From the NCBI GenBank assembly GCA_023393655.1, contig JAEWKP010000459.1, forward strand, positions 1 to 14,405: a stretch of 14,405 nucleotides of DNA, in the 5' to 3' direction. This document shows, piece by piece, positions 1-7,709 of this stretch; positions within the stretch are counted from its first letter, which is position 1, and every line of letters begins with the position of its first letter. Both the position numbers and the translations under genes were made by a program. The stretch is from Pseudomonadota bacterium (GTDB lineage: Bacteria > Pseudomonadota > Alphaproteobacteria > Rhizobiales > Beijerinckiaceae). The notes below the pieces were generated by a model, which was given only the letters and a program-made list of their open reading frames with translations, did not search any database and was not told the DNA's origin.

Positions 1-213
1 CCGTTCCTGCAGCGCGCACTGAGCTTCATGCGGGTCTTCGGCGGCAGGGCCGACCAGGGCGTCGCCACCGCCCCCGCCCCGGTCGTGTCGGTGGTTCCGG
101 CAGCGCCGACCACGACCAGCGCCCCGCTGCCGCCGCGCCGAGCCAACGGCCTCCGGACCTCCAATCTCGATCAGTCGACAGCCGCTTACGCCAGCCAGCC
201 GGGCCAGCGGTGA
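1..213 (+). CDS. 3' end of an unidentified protein gene (5' end outside the window)
   Basis: The frame is open from the first base to a TGA at 211-213, giving at least 70 residues. An internal ATG lies at 28, but the frame continues upstream of it, so this is probably the C-terminal tail of a longer protein. The first residues (PFLQRALSFMRVFGG) could end a folded domain. The rest is low-complexity, rich in Ala, Pro, Val and Thr, and looks like a disordered tail. No family is recognisable. A strong rho-independent terminator about 80 bases downstream (296-318) supports a real gene end here. No rival frame is convincing, but composition alone cannot exclude a chance open frame in GC-rich DNA. 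Confidence 0.5.
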   Translation, partial: PFLQRALSFMRVFGGRADQGVATAPAPVVSVVPAAPTTTSAPLPPRRANGLRTSNLDQSTAAYASQPGQR

Positions 214-295
214 AACGCTTGGATGACCGCCCGATCGCCGTGACAAAAATGTCGCGGCGCTCTGGATAATCCGGACTGCCTTTTTTGCAGGCGCG

Positions 296-323
296 AAGGC
301 CCCCGCTTCGGGGGCCTTTGCTT
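296..323 (+). terminator. Rho-independent terminator after the first gene
   Basis: A perfect 9-bp stem, AAGGCCCCC (296-304) with GGGGGCCTT (310-318), encloses a GCTTC loop. It is followed by a T-containing tail (319-326, TGCTTTTT). It sits between the gene ending at 213 and the porin start at 427, so it isolates the two transcription units. The tail is less pure than in the best terminators, but the stem is very stable. Confidence 0.8.
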
Positions 324-426
324 TTTGGCTGTGCGACACGCCCAAAAGCTCGTCTTGCCGGAAAACCGACCTCGCCCACCTGATGGCGTGACAGCGCGAT
401 CACTGCGCGGCGAGGGGTTCCTGCAG

Positions 427-1332
427 ATGTCCGATCTCTTCCGTTCCTCGATTCTCGGCCTGGCCCTGGCGGCGGGCCTCGGTAGTGCCCAGGCCTCCGA
501 CCTGCCCAGCAGGAAGGGTGCGCCGCCGGTTCCGGTCATTCCGGCGATCACCTGGTTCGACATTGCCGTCAATGTGAAGGCCCAGACCGACTACAACTTC
601 CGAGGGATATCGCAGACCGATCGCAAGCCCGGCATCGCCGGCGGCGCCGAACTGCAGATCTACAACAACCTGTTCTATGTCGGCGTCTACGGCGCCAGCG
701 TCGATCTCGCCACCCGGCCCGATGCCGAGATCGATTTCTACGGCGGCATCCGCCCGAAATTCGGCGACCTCGCCTTCGATCTCGGCGTGATGCAGTATTA
801 TTACCCGAGCGAGAAGCAGCTCATCGATGTCGCCGGCGTGTTCTGGACCCCGAAGAACACCGACTTCACCGAGGTCTACGGCAAGGTCTCCTACACCTTC
901 GCGGAGAGCCTGACGCTCGGCGCCAACGCCTATTACGCCTGGGACTGGCTTGGCACCGGCGCAAGCGGCACCTATGCCTCGGTGACCGCCAAGTACAGCC
1001 TGCCGTTCCTGGAAGGCCTCTCGGTTTCCGGCGAGCTCGGCCACTACTGGCTCGGCACCACCAACCTCGCAATCTGGTCGACGGTCCCGGCGACCAACCT
1101 GCCGGACTACACCTACTGGAATGCCGGCGTGTCCTATAACTGGAAGAACCTCACCGCCGACCTGCGCTACCACGACACCACGCTGTCGAAGACGGAATGC
1201 TTCGCGCTGACGGCCGATCCGCGCGGCATCACCACCGGCAGCGGCCGCTCGAAATGGTGCGGCGCGGCCGTGGTCGCCACGCTCTCCTTCGACATCACCG
1301 CCAGCAGCGTCGGCATCTTCGCGCCGAAGTGA
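427..1332 (+). CDS. TorF-family putative outer-membrane porin (TIGR02001-like)
   Basis: The product is 301 residues with a Sec signal peptide (hydrophobic core residues 7-20, likely cleavage after AQA at 21-23). A proline-rich stretch (DLPSRKGAPPVPVIP) follows, typical of mature Hyphomicrobiales porins. The rest alternates short amphipathic strands rich in Tyr, Phe and Gly with polar turns. The TDYNFRGISQT segment, then GG-x-E and a DFYGGIRP turn, match the gcw_chp/TorF family of putative beta-barrel porins. Two cysteines (258 and 278) bracket a probable extracellular loop and could form a disulfide. The protein ends in Lys rather than the aromatic residue common at barrel termini. I chose ATG 427 over an in-frame ATG at 325 because only 427 gives an immediate signal peptide, and GAGGGG (412-417) lies 9 bases upstream. 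The role is presumably diffusion of small solutes; the substrate is unknown. It is monocistronic, between two terminators. Confidence 0.87.
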   Translation: MSDLFRSSILGLALAAGLGSAQASDLPSRKGAPPVPVIPAITWFDIAVNVKAQTDYNFRGISQTDRKPGIAGGAELQIYNNLFYVGVYGASVDLATRPDAEIDFYGGIRPKFGDLAFDLGVMQYYYPSEKQLIDVAGVFWTPKNTDFTEVYGKVSYTFAESLTLGANAYYAWDWLGTGASGTYASVTAKYSLPFLEGLSVSGELGHYWLGTTNLAIWSTVPATNLPDYTYWNAGVSYNWKNLTADLRYHDTTLSKTECFALTADPRGITTGSGRSKWCGAAVVATLSFDITASSVGIFAPK

Positions 1333-1357
1333 GCCCTGCGCCTTCCGCAAACACGAA

Positions 1358-1385
1358 AGGCCGCCCGAAAGGCGGCCTCTTCTGT
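1358..1385. terminator. Bidirectional terminator between convergent porin and aroM-like genes
   Basis: A perfect 8-bp stem, AGGCCGCC (1358-1365) and GGCGGCCT (1371-1378), has loop CGAAA. On the plus strand it is followed by CTCTTCTGTT. On the minus strand it is followed by TTCGTGTTT, so it can serve both convergent genes. It lies 25 bases after the porin stop and 24 bases after the end of the minus-strand gene. Confidence 0.8.
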
Positions 1386-1402
1386 TGAAGCGATACCCGC
1401 CC

Positions 1403-2074
1403 TCAGACGATCTCGGAGACCAGCTTGGCGATCAGGCTGTTGGAGAGGATGACCGGCAGGCCGGCCTCAGCCGCCTCGCGGCGATGCCGCTCGACGAAGC
1501 CCATGCAGTCCATCAGCAGGACCTGCGCACCGCGCCCCGCGAGATCGCGTGCGGCTTCTGCCACCGATGCCCCCTTCCCGCCATAGGGCGAGGCAGCGGC
1601 ATAAAGCGGCGTGCGGCCGAGTGGCGCCCATTTCCCGGCCTCGGACGCGATCTGCTCGGCCAGCGGTACGATGATGCCGAGCTCGGCGCCCTGTACCAGC
1701 GCTGCCACGGTCGGCGGCAGGATGCGGTCCGGCTCGATCAGGCGCGCCATCTGCGTCCGCAAGCGCGCGAAATGGCCCGTGCAGAGCATCAGGATCGTCG
1801 AGCAACCCTCGGCTTCCAGCATCGCGAGCTTATCCTGCGCCGCTGCCTCCGTGCGGACGCGGTCGATGACGACCGCGCTGCCGTCGAGCAGTTTGGTGAT
1901 CAGCACCGGCTTGCCGGCTTCCGCTGCAAAGTCGCGCTCGATCTCGGCGCGGCTCAGGCCATCCAGCACCCCGGCATGGCGCCGTGCCAGACGCACATCC
2001 AGAACATCGTCGAGGATCGGCGTGATGTCGGCGCGCGGCGCCTGGCCGATGGTCAGGGTTCCCAGCTTGCTCAT
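1403..2074 (-). CDS. AroM family protein
   Basis: The product is 223 residues. The N-terminal TIGQAPR-x-D (residues 8-15) is the hallmark of the AroM family (PF07302), named for the gene after aroL in Escherichia coli, whose biochemical role is not established. The protein shows alternating beta-alpha segments. It has two buried-looking cysteines, Cys98 in LMLCTG and Cys190 in LLMDCMGF. Their placement and surroundings resemble the catalytic pair of two-cysteine Asp/Glu/hydantoin racemases. This is a motif comparison, not a demonstrated activity. The start is secure: AGGAGG (plus coordinates 2082-2087) lies 7 bases before the ATG. It is the last gene of the IclR-HyuAB-OPT-AroM operon, 61 bases after the transporter, with a hairpin in that gap. 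There is no shikimate-pathway gene nearby, so the name should not be read as an aromatic biosynthesis role; a part in amino-acid or cyclic amide metabolism fits the neighbours better. Confidence 0.88.
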   Translation of the reverse strand: MSKLGTLTIGQAPRADITPILDDVLDVRLARRHAGVLDGLSRAEIERDFAAEAGKPVLITKLLDGSAVVIDRVRTEAAAQDKLAMLEAEGCSTILMLCTGHFARLRTQMARLIEPDRILPPTVAALVQGAELGIIVPLAEQIASEAGKWAPLGRTPLYAAASPYGGKGASVAEAARDLAGRGAQVLLMDCMGFVERHRREAAEAGLPVILSNSLIAKLVSEIV

Positions 2075-2098
2075 GGCAATGCCTCCTCAGACATGGAA

Positions 2099-2128
2099 AG
2101 GCCCCGGGGCGTGGTCGCCTCGGGGCCT
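2099..2128 (-). terminator. GC-rich hairpin between OPT and AroM genes: possible attenuator
   Basis: Outer arms AGGCCCCG (2099-2106) and CGGGGCCT (2121-2128) are perfectly complementary. The stem continues inward with one G-U type pair to a four-base loop (2112-2115), about 13 pairs in all. On the minus (transcribed) strand the stem is followed by TTTCC, a short T-run. It lies between the transporter stop (2136) and the aroM ribosome site (2082-2087). It may terminate partially and so lower aroM-like expression, or it may protect the 3' end of the upstream message. The short T-run makes full termination doubtful. Confidence 0.5.
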
Positions 2129-2135
2129 GTCTCGT

Positions 2136-3806
2136 TCAACGCTTCCAGAAGTTCTTCGAGACCGAGTCGAAGAAGGAGAAGATCGCGTCGCCAGCGATCA
2201 CGCCCGCAGCGAAGACCTCCATGTCGCCCTCGCCGCTTGCACCCCGCCGCTTCTCCCAGATCAGCCGGCAGAGAATGCCGGCCAGAACCGCCCAGCCCGC
2301 CATCGGGAAGTTGATCAGCAGGCCGGTGGCGAAGAGCACGCCGATCTGCCGCTTCGGCCCGCCGATGAACTGCAGGATCGCACCGGGGATCGCCCAGAGG
2401 AAGAGCTGCCAGGCCACGCCCGGCGCCACGCCGGCCTTGATCGTGGCGGCATAGACCTTGTCGACGGGTGCCACCAGGTTCTGGTCGAAATAGGACTGGT
2501 ACGAGAACAGCACGACCGCGCCCGCCACGACGAAGGCGAACATCGCCGCGAAGAGCTGCTGGCGGCGGCCCTCGCGCTCGAAGGCAGGATCGGCGCCGTT
2601 GCCGCGCAGCAGGTAGCCGGCCTTGAGGTCATAGCCCATATCGGCGAAGGCCGGGCCGGTCGCAGCCGAGAAGCCGACGAGCAGCGCCAAGGCTGGCATC
2701 GGGAAGCCGATGAGCATGCCGATGATCAGCGTGATCAGCGCCACCGCGAAGGCCGGGAACCAGCCGGAATGCATCGCGGCGAGGCCGACGATCAGCTCGT
2801 GCACATAGGCTGCGAAAGCGGCGTAGAGCACGAACAGGATCAGCATGCCCATCGACATGTCGGTCATCAATCCGCCGACCACGGCGATGAACACGGCAAT
2901 CACGAGATAGCCGACCGTGCCGAGCCCGAGCGCGCGCTTGACCTCGGCATCCGAGACGCCGGCTGCCGTTTCGCCCGCCTTCGCCTCGGCCCGCCGAAAC
3001 AGCAGCGAGGCAACCTGGAACAGCGCGATGAGGCCGGCACCGATCATGAAGCCGTGCGGGATATAGGCGGCCATCAGGTCGCCCTTGGGGATGATGGTCT
3101 CGAACAGCGGCCCGCCGAAGAGCTGGCCGGAATAGCCGCGCAGCAAGAGGCCGATGCCGAACATCGTCAGCGCCCAGACATTGCCGATGAAGGCGACGCC
3201 GAAAGCCGACATCGGAATGCCGCTGACCGCCGTGGAGCCGGCGAAGCCGATCCAGGCCAGTGGGATCTTGATGAAGGAAGCGACGACGCCGGTGCCGAAG
3301 CCGATGCCCATCAGCACCGCCTTGCGGCCACCCTCGTCGCCGGCCTTGATCGCCTCGGCGGCGGCCACGCCCGGAGGCCAGGCGCCCGTCGCCGGGAAGA
3401 CGCGGGAATCGAACATCCGGTAGAGCAGATAGGCGTCGAGCAGCATCGCGAAGAAGGCGCCTGCCAGCATCGGCAGCACCAGATCGGGGCGGCCGAGCAG
3501 CCAGGGAATGCCGACCGGCAGGAGCAGGCTGTTCGCCGCGCCGAACGTGGCCGAGGAGATCGCACTCTGGGCCAGGTTCTGGACATGGATCGAGCGGTAG
3601 CGCGCGAAGATCGCGAGCGGCACGCGCGCAAGCGCCATGGCGGCGAGCGCACCGATCAGCGAGGTGTTGGCGGTGATGCCGAGCGACACCAGAAGCTGCA
3701 TGCCGATGATCGCGCCGAAGACGCAGAGCACGGCGATGAGCAGCAGCGTCGCCGGTTCGAACAGGCTGGGGTGCCGCCGAGGCACCCCCTCAGTTGGATT
3801 GGTCAT
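2136..3806 (-). CDS. OPT/YSL-family oligopeptide transporter
   Basis: The product is 556 residues, with about 14 or more hydrophobic segments from residue 16 to the C-terminus. It belongs to the OPT superfamily (PF03169) of secondary transporters, which move small peptides, metal-peptide chelates or glutathione-like compounds across the inner membrane. Supporting stretches are the conserved N-terminal helix with internal Gly and Ala, IGVLFATGLLI near the C-terminus, and the terminal GDMEVFAAGVIAGDAIFSFFD helix block characteristic of prokaryotic OPT proteins. A polar loop around residues 270-290 (RRAEAKAGE) probably splits two halves. The gene follows the fused hydantoinase by 54 bases. GGGG lies 9 bases before the ATG. 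Its position in the operon suggests it imports the compound that the enzyme handles. The substrate cannot be read from sequence. Confidence 0.9.
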   Translation of the reverse strand: MTNPTEGVPRRHPSLFEPATLLLIAVLCVFGAIIGMQLLVSLGITANTSLIGALAAMALARVPLAIFARYRSIHVQNLAQSAISSATFGAANSLLLPVGIPWLLGRPDLVLPMLAGAFFAMLLDAYLLYRMFDSRVFPATGAWPPGVAAAEAIKAGDEGGRKAVLMGIGFGTGVVASFIKIPLAWIGFAGSTAVSGIPMSAFGVAFIGNVWALTMFGIGLLLRGYSGQLFGGPLFETIIPKGDLMAAYIPHGFMIGAGLIALFQVASLLFRRAEAKAGETAAGVSDAEVKRALGLGTVGYLVIAVFIAVVGGLMTDMSMGMLILFVLYAAFAAYVHELIVGLAAMHSGWFPAFAVALITLIIGMLIGFPMPALALLVGFSAATGPAFADMGYDLKAGYLLRGNGADPAFEREGRRQQLFAAMFAFVVAGAVVLFSYQSYFDQNLVAPVDKVYAATIKAGVAPGVAWQLFLWAIPGAILQFIGGPKRQIGVLFATGLLINFPMAGWAVLAGILCRLIWEKRRGASGEGDMEVFAAGVIAGDAIFSFFDSVSKNFWKR

Positions 3807-3860
3807 GCCTCGGTCCCCTTATTGGCCCCTGTCGGGCGTTTGCGTTGTGATCCTTGCCGC

Positions 3861-6800
3861 TCAGGCAACCAGGATGCCGGCCTTGGCCTCGCCGACATCC
3901 TGCGTGGCATGCGCGCCCTGCACGCCGTAATCGCGCTTGGCCGCATCCGGAGAGACCAGCCCGAGCGCGATGTCGCGGGCGATCGCCTCCCGCGAGCGCT
4001 CGGAGGCCGGGCCGTAGCCGGCACCGCCGGCGAGCACGAGCTCGACGATCTCATGCGGCTGACGCACCTGGACCAATTCGCCGGTGCCGACATCCCTGAG
4101 GACATGGCCCTGCTCGTCGATCACCCGGCCGGAGGCCCCGCCGCCGGCCTTGCCTCCGAACAGGCCCGGGATCGGGTTGTTGACCCCCTCCGGATAGAGC
4201 GAGACCAGCGTCGGCAGGCCGTCATCGGCGAGCTTGCGCAGCCGCACGCGCTGGCCGAGCCCGCCGCGATGCTGGCCGGCGCCGCCCGAGTCCGTGAGAT
4301 AGGCCTTCTCGACCACCAGCACCGGCACGCGCGATTCGAAGGTCTCGATCGAGGTGTTCGCCGCCGAGGTCGGATAGAGCAGGCCCGACTTGCCGTCGCC
4401 CTGGGCCGAGCCGCCCTGCCCGCCGCCGCAGAAGAGCATGTCGGAATAGGTGTCTCCGGCCGCATCGCGGCCATAGACGCTCGCCGCCACCGGCAGACCC
4501 GTGAAGGCCTGGACTTGGCGCGGCGCCGCCTTCGACAAGGCGCGGAAGATATTCGGCGCCAGATACCAGCCGGTGCGGGTACGCAGGTTCACCGCCAGCG
4601 GCTTGTCGCAGTTCAGGATCGAGCCCTTCGGCGCATCGACCGAGAAGGCGCGGTAGCAGCCGGCATTGCCGCGCACCGACGGCGTCAGCATGCATTTCAG
4701 CGGATAGGTCGCATGCGCCATCGTGTAGTTGAGCGTGCAGTTCAGCCCGCCCTGCGGCAGTTGCGGCGGGGCGCCGGCGAAGTCGAGATGGATCGTGTCG
4801 TCCTTCACCGTCAGCGCCAGCGGATAGGTCATCGGCGTGCCCAGCGGGTTGTTCGAGACCGTGCCGTGATAGACCCCGTCCGGCAGCGCGCGGATGGCCT
4901 CGCGCATCGCCTTCTCCGAGCGGCTCTGCACGACATGGGCGAGAGCCCTGAGATCCTGCATGCCGTAATCGGTGAGGAAGGATTGCAGCCGCTCGGCGCC
5001 GATGGCGTTGGCCGCGACGAAGGAGTGGAGATCGCCGAGCACCTGCTCGGAATTGCGCACGTTCTCACCGAGCAGGCGCACCAGCGTCTCGTTGATCCGG
5101 CCGGCCTCGTAGAGCTTCATCGGCGGGATCTGGAAACCTTCCTCGTAGATCTCGCGAGCCCGCAGGCTGTCCTTGGTGCCGCCGATATCCGAGACATGGC
5201 CGACCGTGCCCATCAGGCCGACGACGCGCTCACCGAGGAAGACCGGCGTCACCACGGCGATGTCGAAGAGATGGCCCGCGCAGAGCCAGGGGTCGTTGGT
5301 GATGAGGACATCGCCGGGCTTCAGCGTCTCGGCCGGATAGCGCTCCAGCAGCGCCTTGACCGCGCGCGGCAGCGTCAGGTTGAACACCGGCATCGCACGG
5401 GGCGAATGCGCCAGCGTCTCGCCCTCGGGGTCGAGCAGTTCGCAGGCGAAGTCCTGCGCTTCCGAGATCACCAGCGAGAAGGCGGTGCGGCAGACCGTCA
5501 GCCACATCTCCTCGACGACGTTGATCATCCGGCTCCACATGATCTCCAGCGAGATCGGATCGGCCTCGATCCGGCGCGCGGCCTCGGCCAGCGGCATGTC
5601 GGCGGTGATCGTCGTCTCGGCGGCATTGGCCTGGCCGACATGGACGATGAGGTTCAGGACATCGTCGATGGCGACGCTGTCGCCGGGCGGCACGATCGTG
5701 GTCGCCTCGCGCTCCTCGATGATCGCCGGGCCCTTGACGGTGTCGCCGGAACGCAGGGCATAGCGGTCATAGACCGTGGCCTCGCTCCAGCCGCCCTCGA
5801 ACCAGGCCTTGCGGGTGCCCTTGACCTTGTTCGCGGCATCGCCGCCGCCGGCCGCACCGGAGAGCGAGAGGGTCGGAACCGGCCCCGCGCAGCGGACACG
5901 GAAGTTGATCGCCTCCAGCCGCGCGCCCTCATAGACCGAGGTGTAGCGGGCAGAATAGGCGGTCGAAAACGCCGCGCGGATGGCATCGAGGCTCGACGCA
6001 TCGATGGTGCCTGATGGCAGCGGCACGGAGATATCGTGCATCTGGCCGACGAGGCGCATATCGGCCGTGCGCTCGACCGTGACGTCGCCGAGCTTCACGC
6101 CGGCCTCGGTCAGGTGCTTGCGGCCCTCGACCTCGAGATCGCGGAGTACGGCATTGACGGAAGCCGCATCGAAGCCCTCGGAGAACTCGACCGGCAGCGA
6201 ACGCACCATGTCGAAGGAGAGCGGCGCGGCGAGGAAGCCAAGCGCCGAGGCCGCGCCCGAGGCCGGCGGGATGATCACCTGCTTGACGCCGAGCACGCGG
6301 GCGACGTCGACGGCGTGCGCGGGACCGGCACCGCCGAAGCCGACCATGGCGTAGTGGCGGGGGTCCTTGCCCTTCTCGACGAGATGGACGCGGGCAGCGG
6401 CGCCCATGCTCTCGACGACGACCTTGTGGATGCCCCAGGCGGCTTCCTCGATCGAGAGGCCGAGCGGCGCGGCAACGGTCGACACGGCCTTGCGCGCCGC
6501 TTCAAGGTCGAGCGCCATGCGCCCGCCCAGGAAGAAGCCGGGATCGTAATAGCCGAGCACGAGATTGGCGTCGGTCACGGTCGGCTTCACGCCGCCCATG
6601 CCGTAGCAGGCCGGGCCCGGATCGGAGCCGGCCGAATGCGGGCCGACCTTGAGCAGGCCGACCTCGTCGATCGCCGCGATCGAGCCGCCGCCGGCGCCGA
6701 TCTCGATCATGTCGATGACGGGCGCCTTGATCGGCAGGCCGGAGCCCTTGGCGAAGCGGTTGACGCGGCCGGCTTCGAGCATCGGCGCGATCTCGGCGCG

Positions 6801-7709
6801 GCCGTCCTCGATCATGCAGGCTTTTGCGGTGGTGCCGCCCATGTCGAAGGAGATCACGTCCTTGTGGCCGGCGAGTTCGCCGAACAGGGCGGTGGCGAGG
6901 CCGCCGCCGGCCGGGCCGCTTTCGAGCAGGCGGATCGGGAAGGTGCGCGCCGTTTCGGGCGAAACGAGGCCGCCGGCGGAATGCATCAGCGTCAGCGAAC
7001 CGCGGAAAGAGCGGGCCGCGAGCTCGCGCTCCAGCCGCTGGAGATAGCGGCGCATCAGCGGCTGGACATAGGCATTGGCCGCCGTGGTGACGAAGCGCTG
7101 GTATTCCCAGATCTCGGCGACGACCTCGCTCGACAGCGAGACGGTCAGCTCCGGGCAGGTCTCGCGCACGATTCTGCCCGCTTCCTGCTCATGCGCCGGA
7201 TTGCGGTAGCTGTTCAGGAAGCAGATCGCGATCGCCTCGCAGCCGGCGGCTTCCAGCTCGCGGGCGGCCTTGCGCACGGCATCCGCGTCGAGCGCCGTCA
7301 CCACATTGCCGTCACGGTCGATGCGCTCGGCCACTTCCAGGCGATGTTCGCGCGAGACCAGCGGATCGAGGAAGGTCAGGAACAGGTCGTAGATGTCGTA
7401 GCGCTGCTCCGTCCCCATCTCGAGGATGTCGCGAAAACCCCTGGTGGTGATCAGGCCGAGCTTGGAGCCCTTGCGCTCGATCACGGCGTTGGTGACGAGC
7501 GTCGTGCCGTGGACGATGTCGCCGACATCGGCCAGCGTGATCCCGGCCATCTCGGTGAGTTCGCCGAGGCCGATCAGCGCGGCCTCGGAGGGGTCGTGCG
7601 GGGTGGTCAGGCGCTTGTGCAGCCGAACCGAACGCTCCTGCGAATCATACAGGATGAAGTCGGTGAAGGTGCCGCCGATGTCGAAGCCGATACGCCAACG
7701 ATTGCTCAT
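3861..7709 (-). CDS. Fused HyuA-HyuB hydantoinase/5-oxoprolinase family protein
   Basis: The product is 1282 residues and cytoplasmic. These enzymes use ATP to open a cyclic amide such as 5-oxoproline or a hydantoin. The HyuA part spans about residues 5-690, with phosphate loops DIGGTFTD (10-17), HGTTLVTNA and FDMGGTTAK (288-296), and the GAGGGSIA loop. The HyuB part spans about 715-1282. It opens with LEIMWSRM, contains NDPWLCAGHLFD (805-816) and GHVSDIGG, and ends with GGGQGG, PTSAANTSIE and DSGGAGQHRGG motifs. The two halves are separate genes in most bacteria; fusion gives nearly the length of eukaryotic 5-oxoprolinase. No frameshift is visible. Its ATG overlaps the upstream regulator's TGA (ATGA), implying translational coupling. 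Hydantoin or oxoproline specificity cannot be told apart, and no HyuC carbamoylase is in the window. The sequence GHLFD, where many HyuB proteins have GTHLPD, marks it as a distinct subfamily. Confidence 0.93.
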   Translation of the reverse strand: MSNRWRIGFDIGGTFTDFILYDSQERSVRLHKRLTTPHDPSEAALIGLGELTEMAGITLADVGDIVHGTTLVTNAVIERKGSKLGLITTRGFRDILEMGTEQRYDIYDLFLTFLDPLVSREHRLEVAERIDRDGNVVTALDADAVRKAARELEAAGCEAIAICFLNSYRNPAHEQEAGRIVRETCPELTVSLSSEVVAEIWEYQRFVTTAANAYVQPLMRRYLQRLERELAARSFRGSLTLMHSAGGLVSPETARTFPIRLLESGPAGGGLATALFGELAGHKDVISFDMGGTTAKACMIEDGRAEIAPMLEAGRVNRFAKGSGLPIKAPVIDMIEIGAGGGSIAAIDEVGLLKVGPHSAGSDPGPACYGMGGVKPTVTDANLVLGYYDPGFFLGGRMALDLEAARKAVSTVAAPLGLSIEEAAWGIHKVVVESMGAAARVHLVEKGKDPRHYAMVGFGGAGPAHAVDVARVLGVKQVIIPPASGAASALGFLAAPLSFDMVRSLPVEFSEGFDAASVNAVLRDLEVEGRKHLTEAGVKLGDVTVERTADMRLVGQMHDISVPLPSGTIDASSLDAIRAAFSTAYSARYTSVYEGARLEAINFRVRCAGPVPTLSLSGAAGGGDAANKVKGTRKAWFEGGWSEATVYDRYALRSGDTVKGPAIIEEREATTIVPPGDSVAIDDVLNLIVHVGQANAAETTITADMPLAEAARRIEADPISLEIMWSRMINVVEEMWLTVCRTAFSLVISEAQDFACELLDPEGETLAHSPRAMPVFNLTLPRAVKALLERYPAETLKPGDVLITNDPWLCAGHLFDIAVVTPVFLGERVVGLMGTVGHVSDIGGTKDSLRAREIYEEGFQIPPMKLYEAGRINETLVRLLGENVRNSEQVLGDLHSFVAANAIGAERLQSFLTDYGMQDLRALAHVVQSRSEKAMREAIRALPDGVYHGTVSNNPLGTPMTYPLALTVKDDTIHLDFAGAPPQLPQGGLNCTLNYTMAHATYPLKCMLTPSVRGNAGCYRAFSVDAPKGSILNCDKPLAVNLRTRTGWYLAPNIFRALSKAAPRQVQAFTGLPVAASVYGRDAAGDTYSDMLFCGGGQGGSAQGDGKSGLLYPTSAANTSIETFESRVPVLVVEKAYLTDSGGAGQHRGGLGQRVRLRKLADDGLPTLVSLYPEGVNNPIPGLFGGKAGGGASGRVIDEQGHVLRDVGTGELVQVRQPHEIVELVLAGGAGYGPASERSREAIARDIALGLVSPDAAKRDYGVQGAHATQDVGEAKAGILVA

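Noticed and set aside
240..318. Promoter-like GTGACA and GATAAT (240-270) immediately before the terminator at 296-318, suggesting a tiny RNA
   Set aside because: The 19-base spacing is poor, the product would be only about 40 bases, and no conserved structure other than the terminator is visible. It is probably just the 3' untranslated region of the upstream gene.
400..1350. A 316-codon minus-strand frame across the porin gene
   Set aside because: The plus strand has a signal peptide, family motifs and flanking terminators; the minus-strand product is a compositionally biased shadow.
1611..6014. A 1467-codon plus-strand open frame antisense to the aroM-like, transporter and hydantoinase genes
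   Set aside because: It is a mirror of GC-rich genes with strong third-position bias. Its translation is a low-complexity mix of Arg, Ala, Asp, Glu and His with no domain, while the opposite strand encodes clear families over the same bases.
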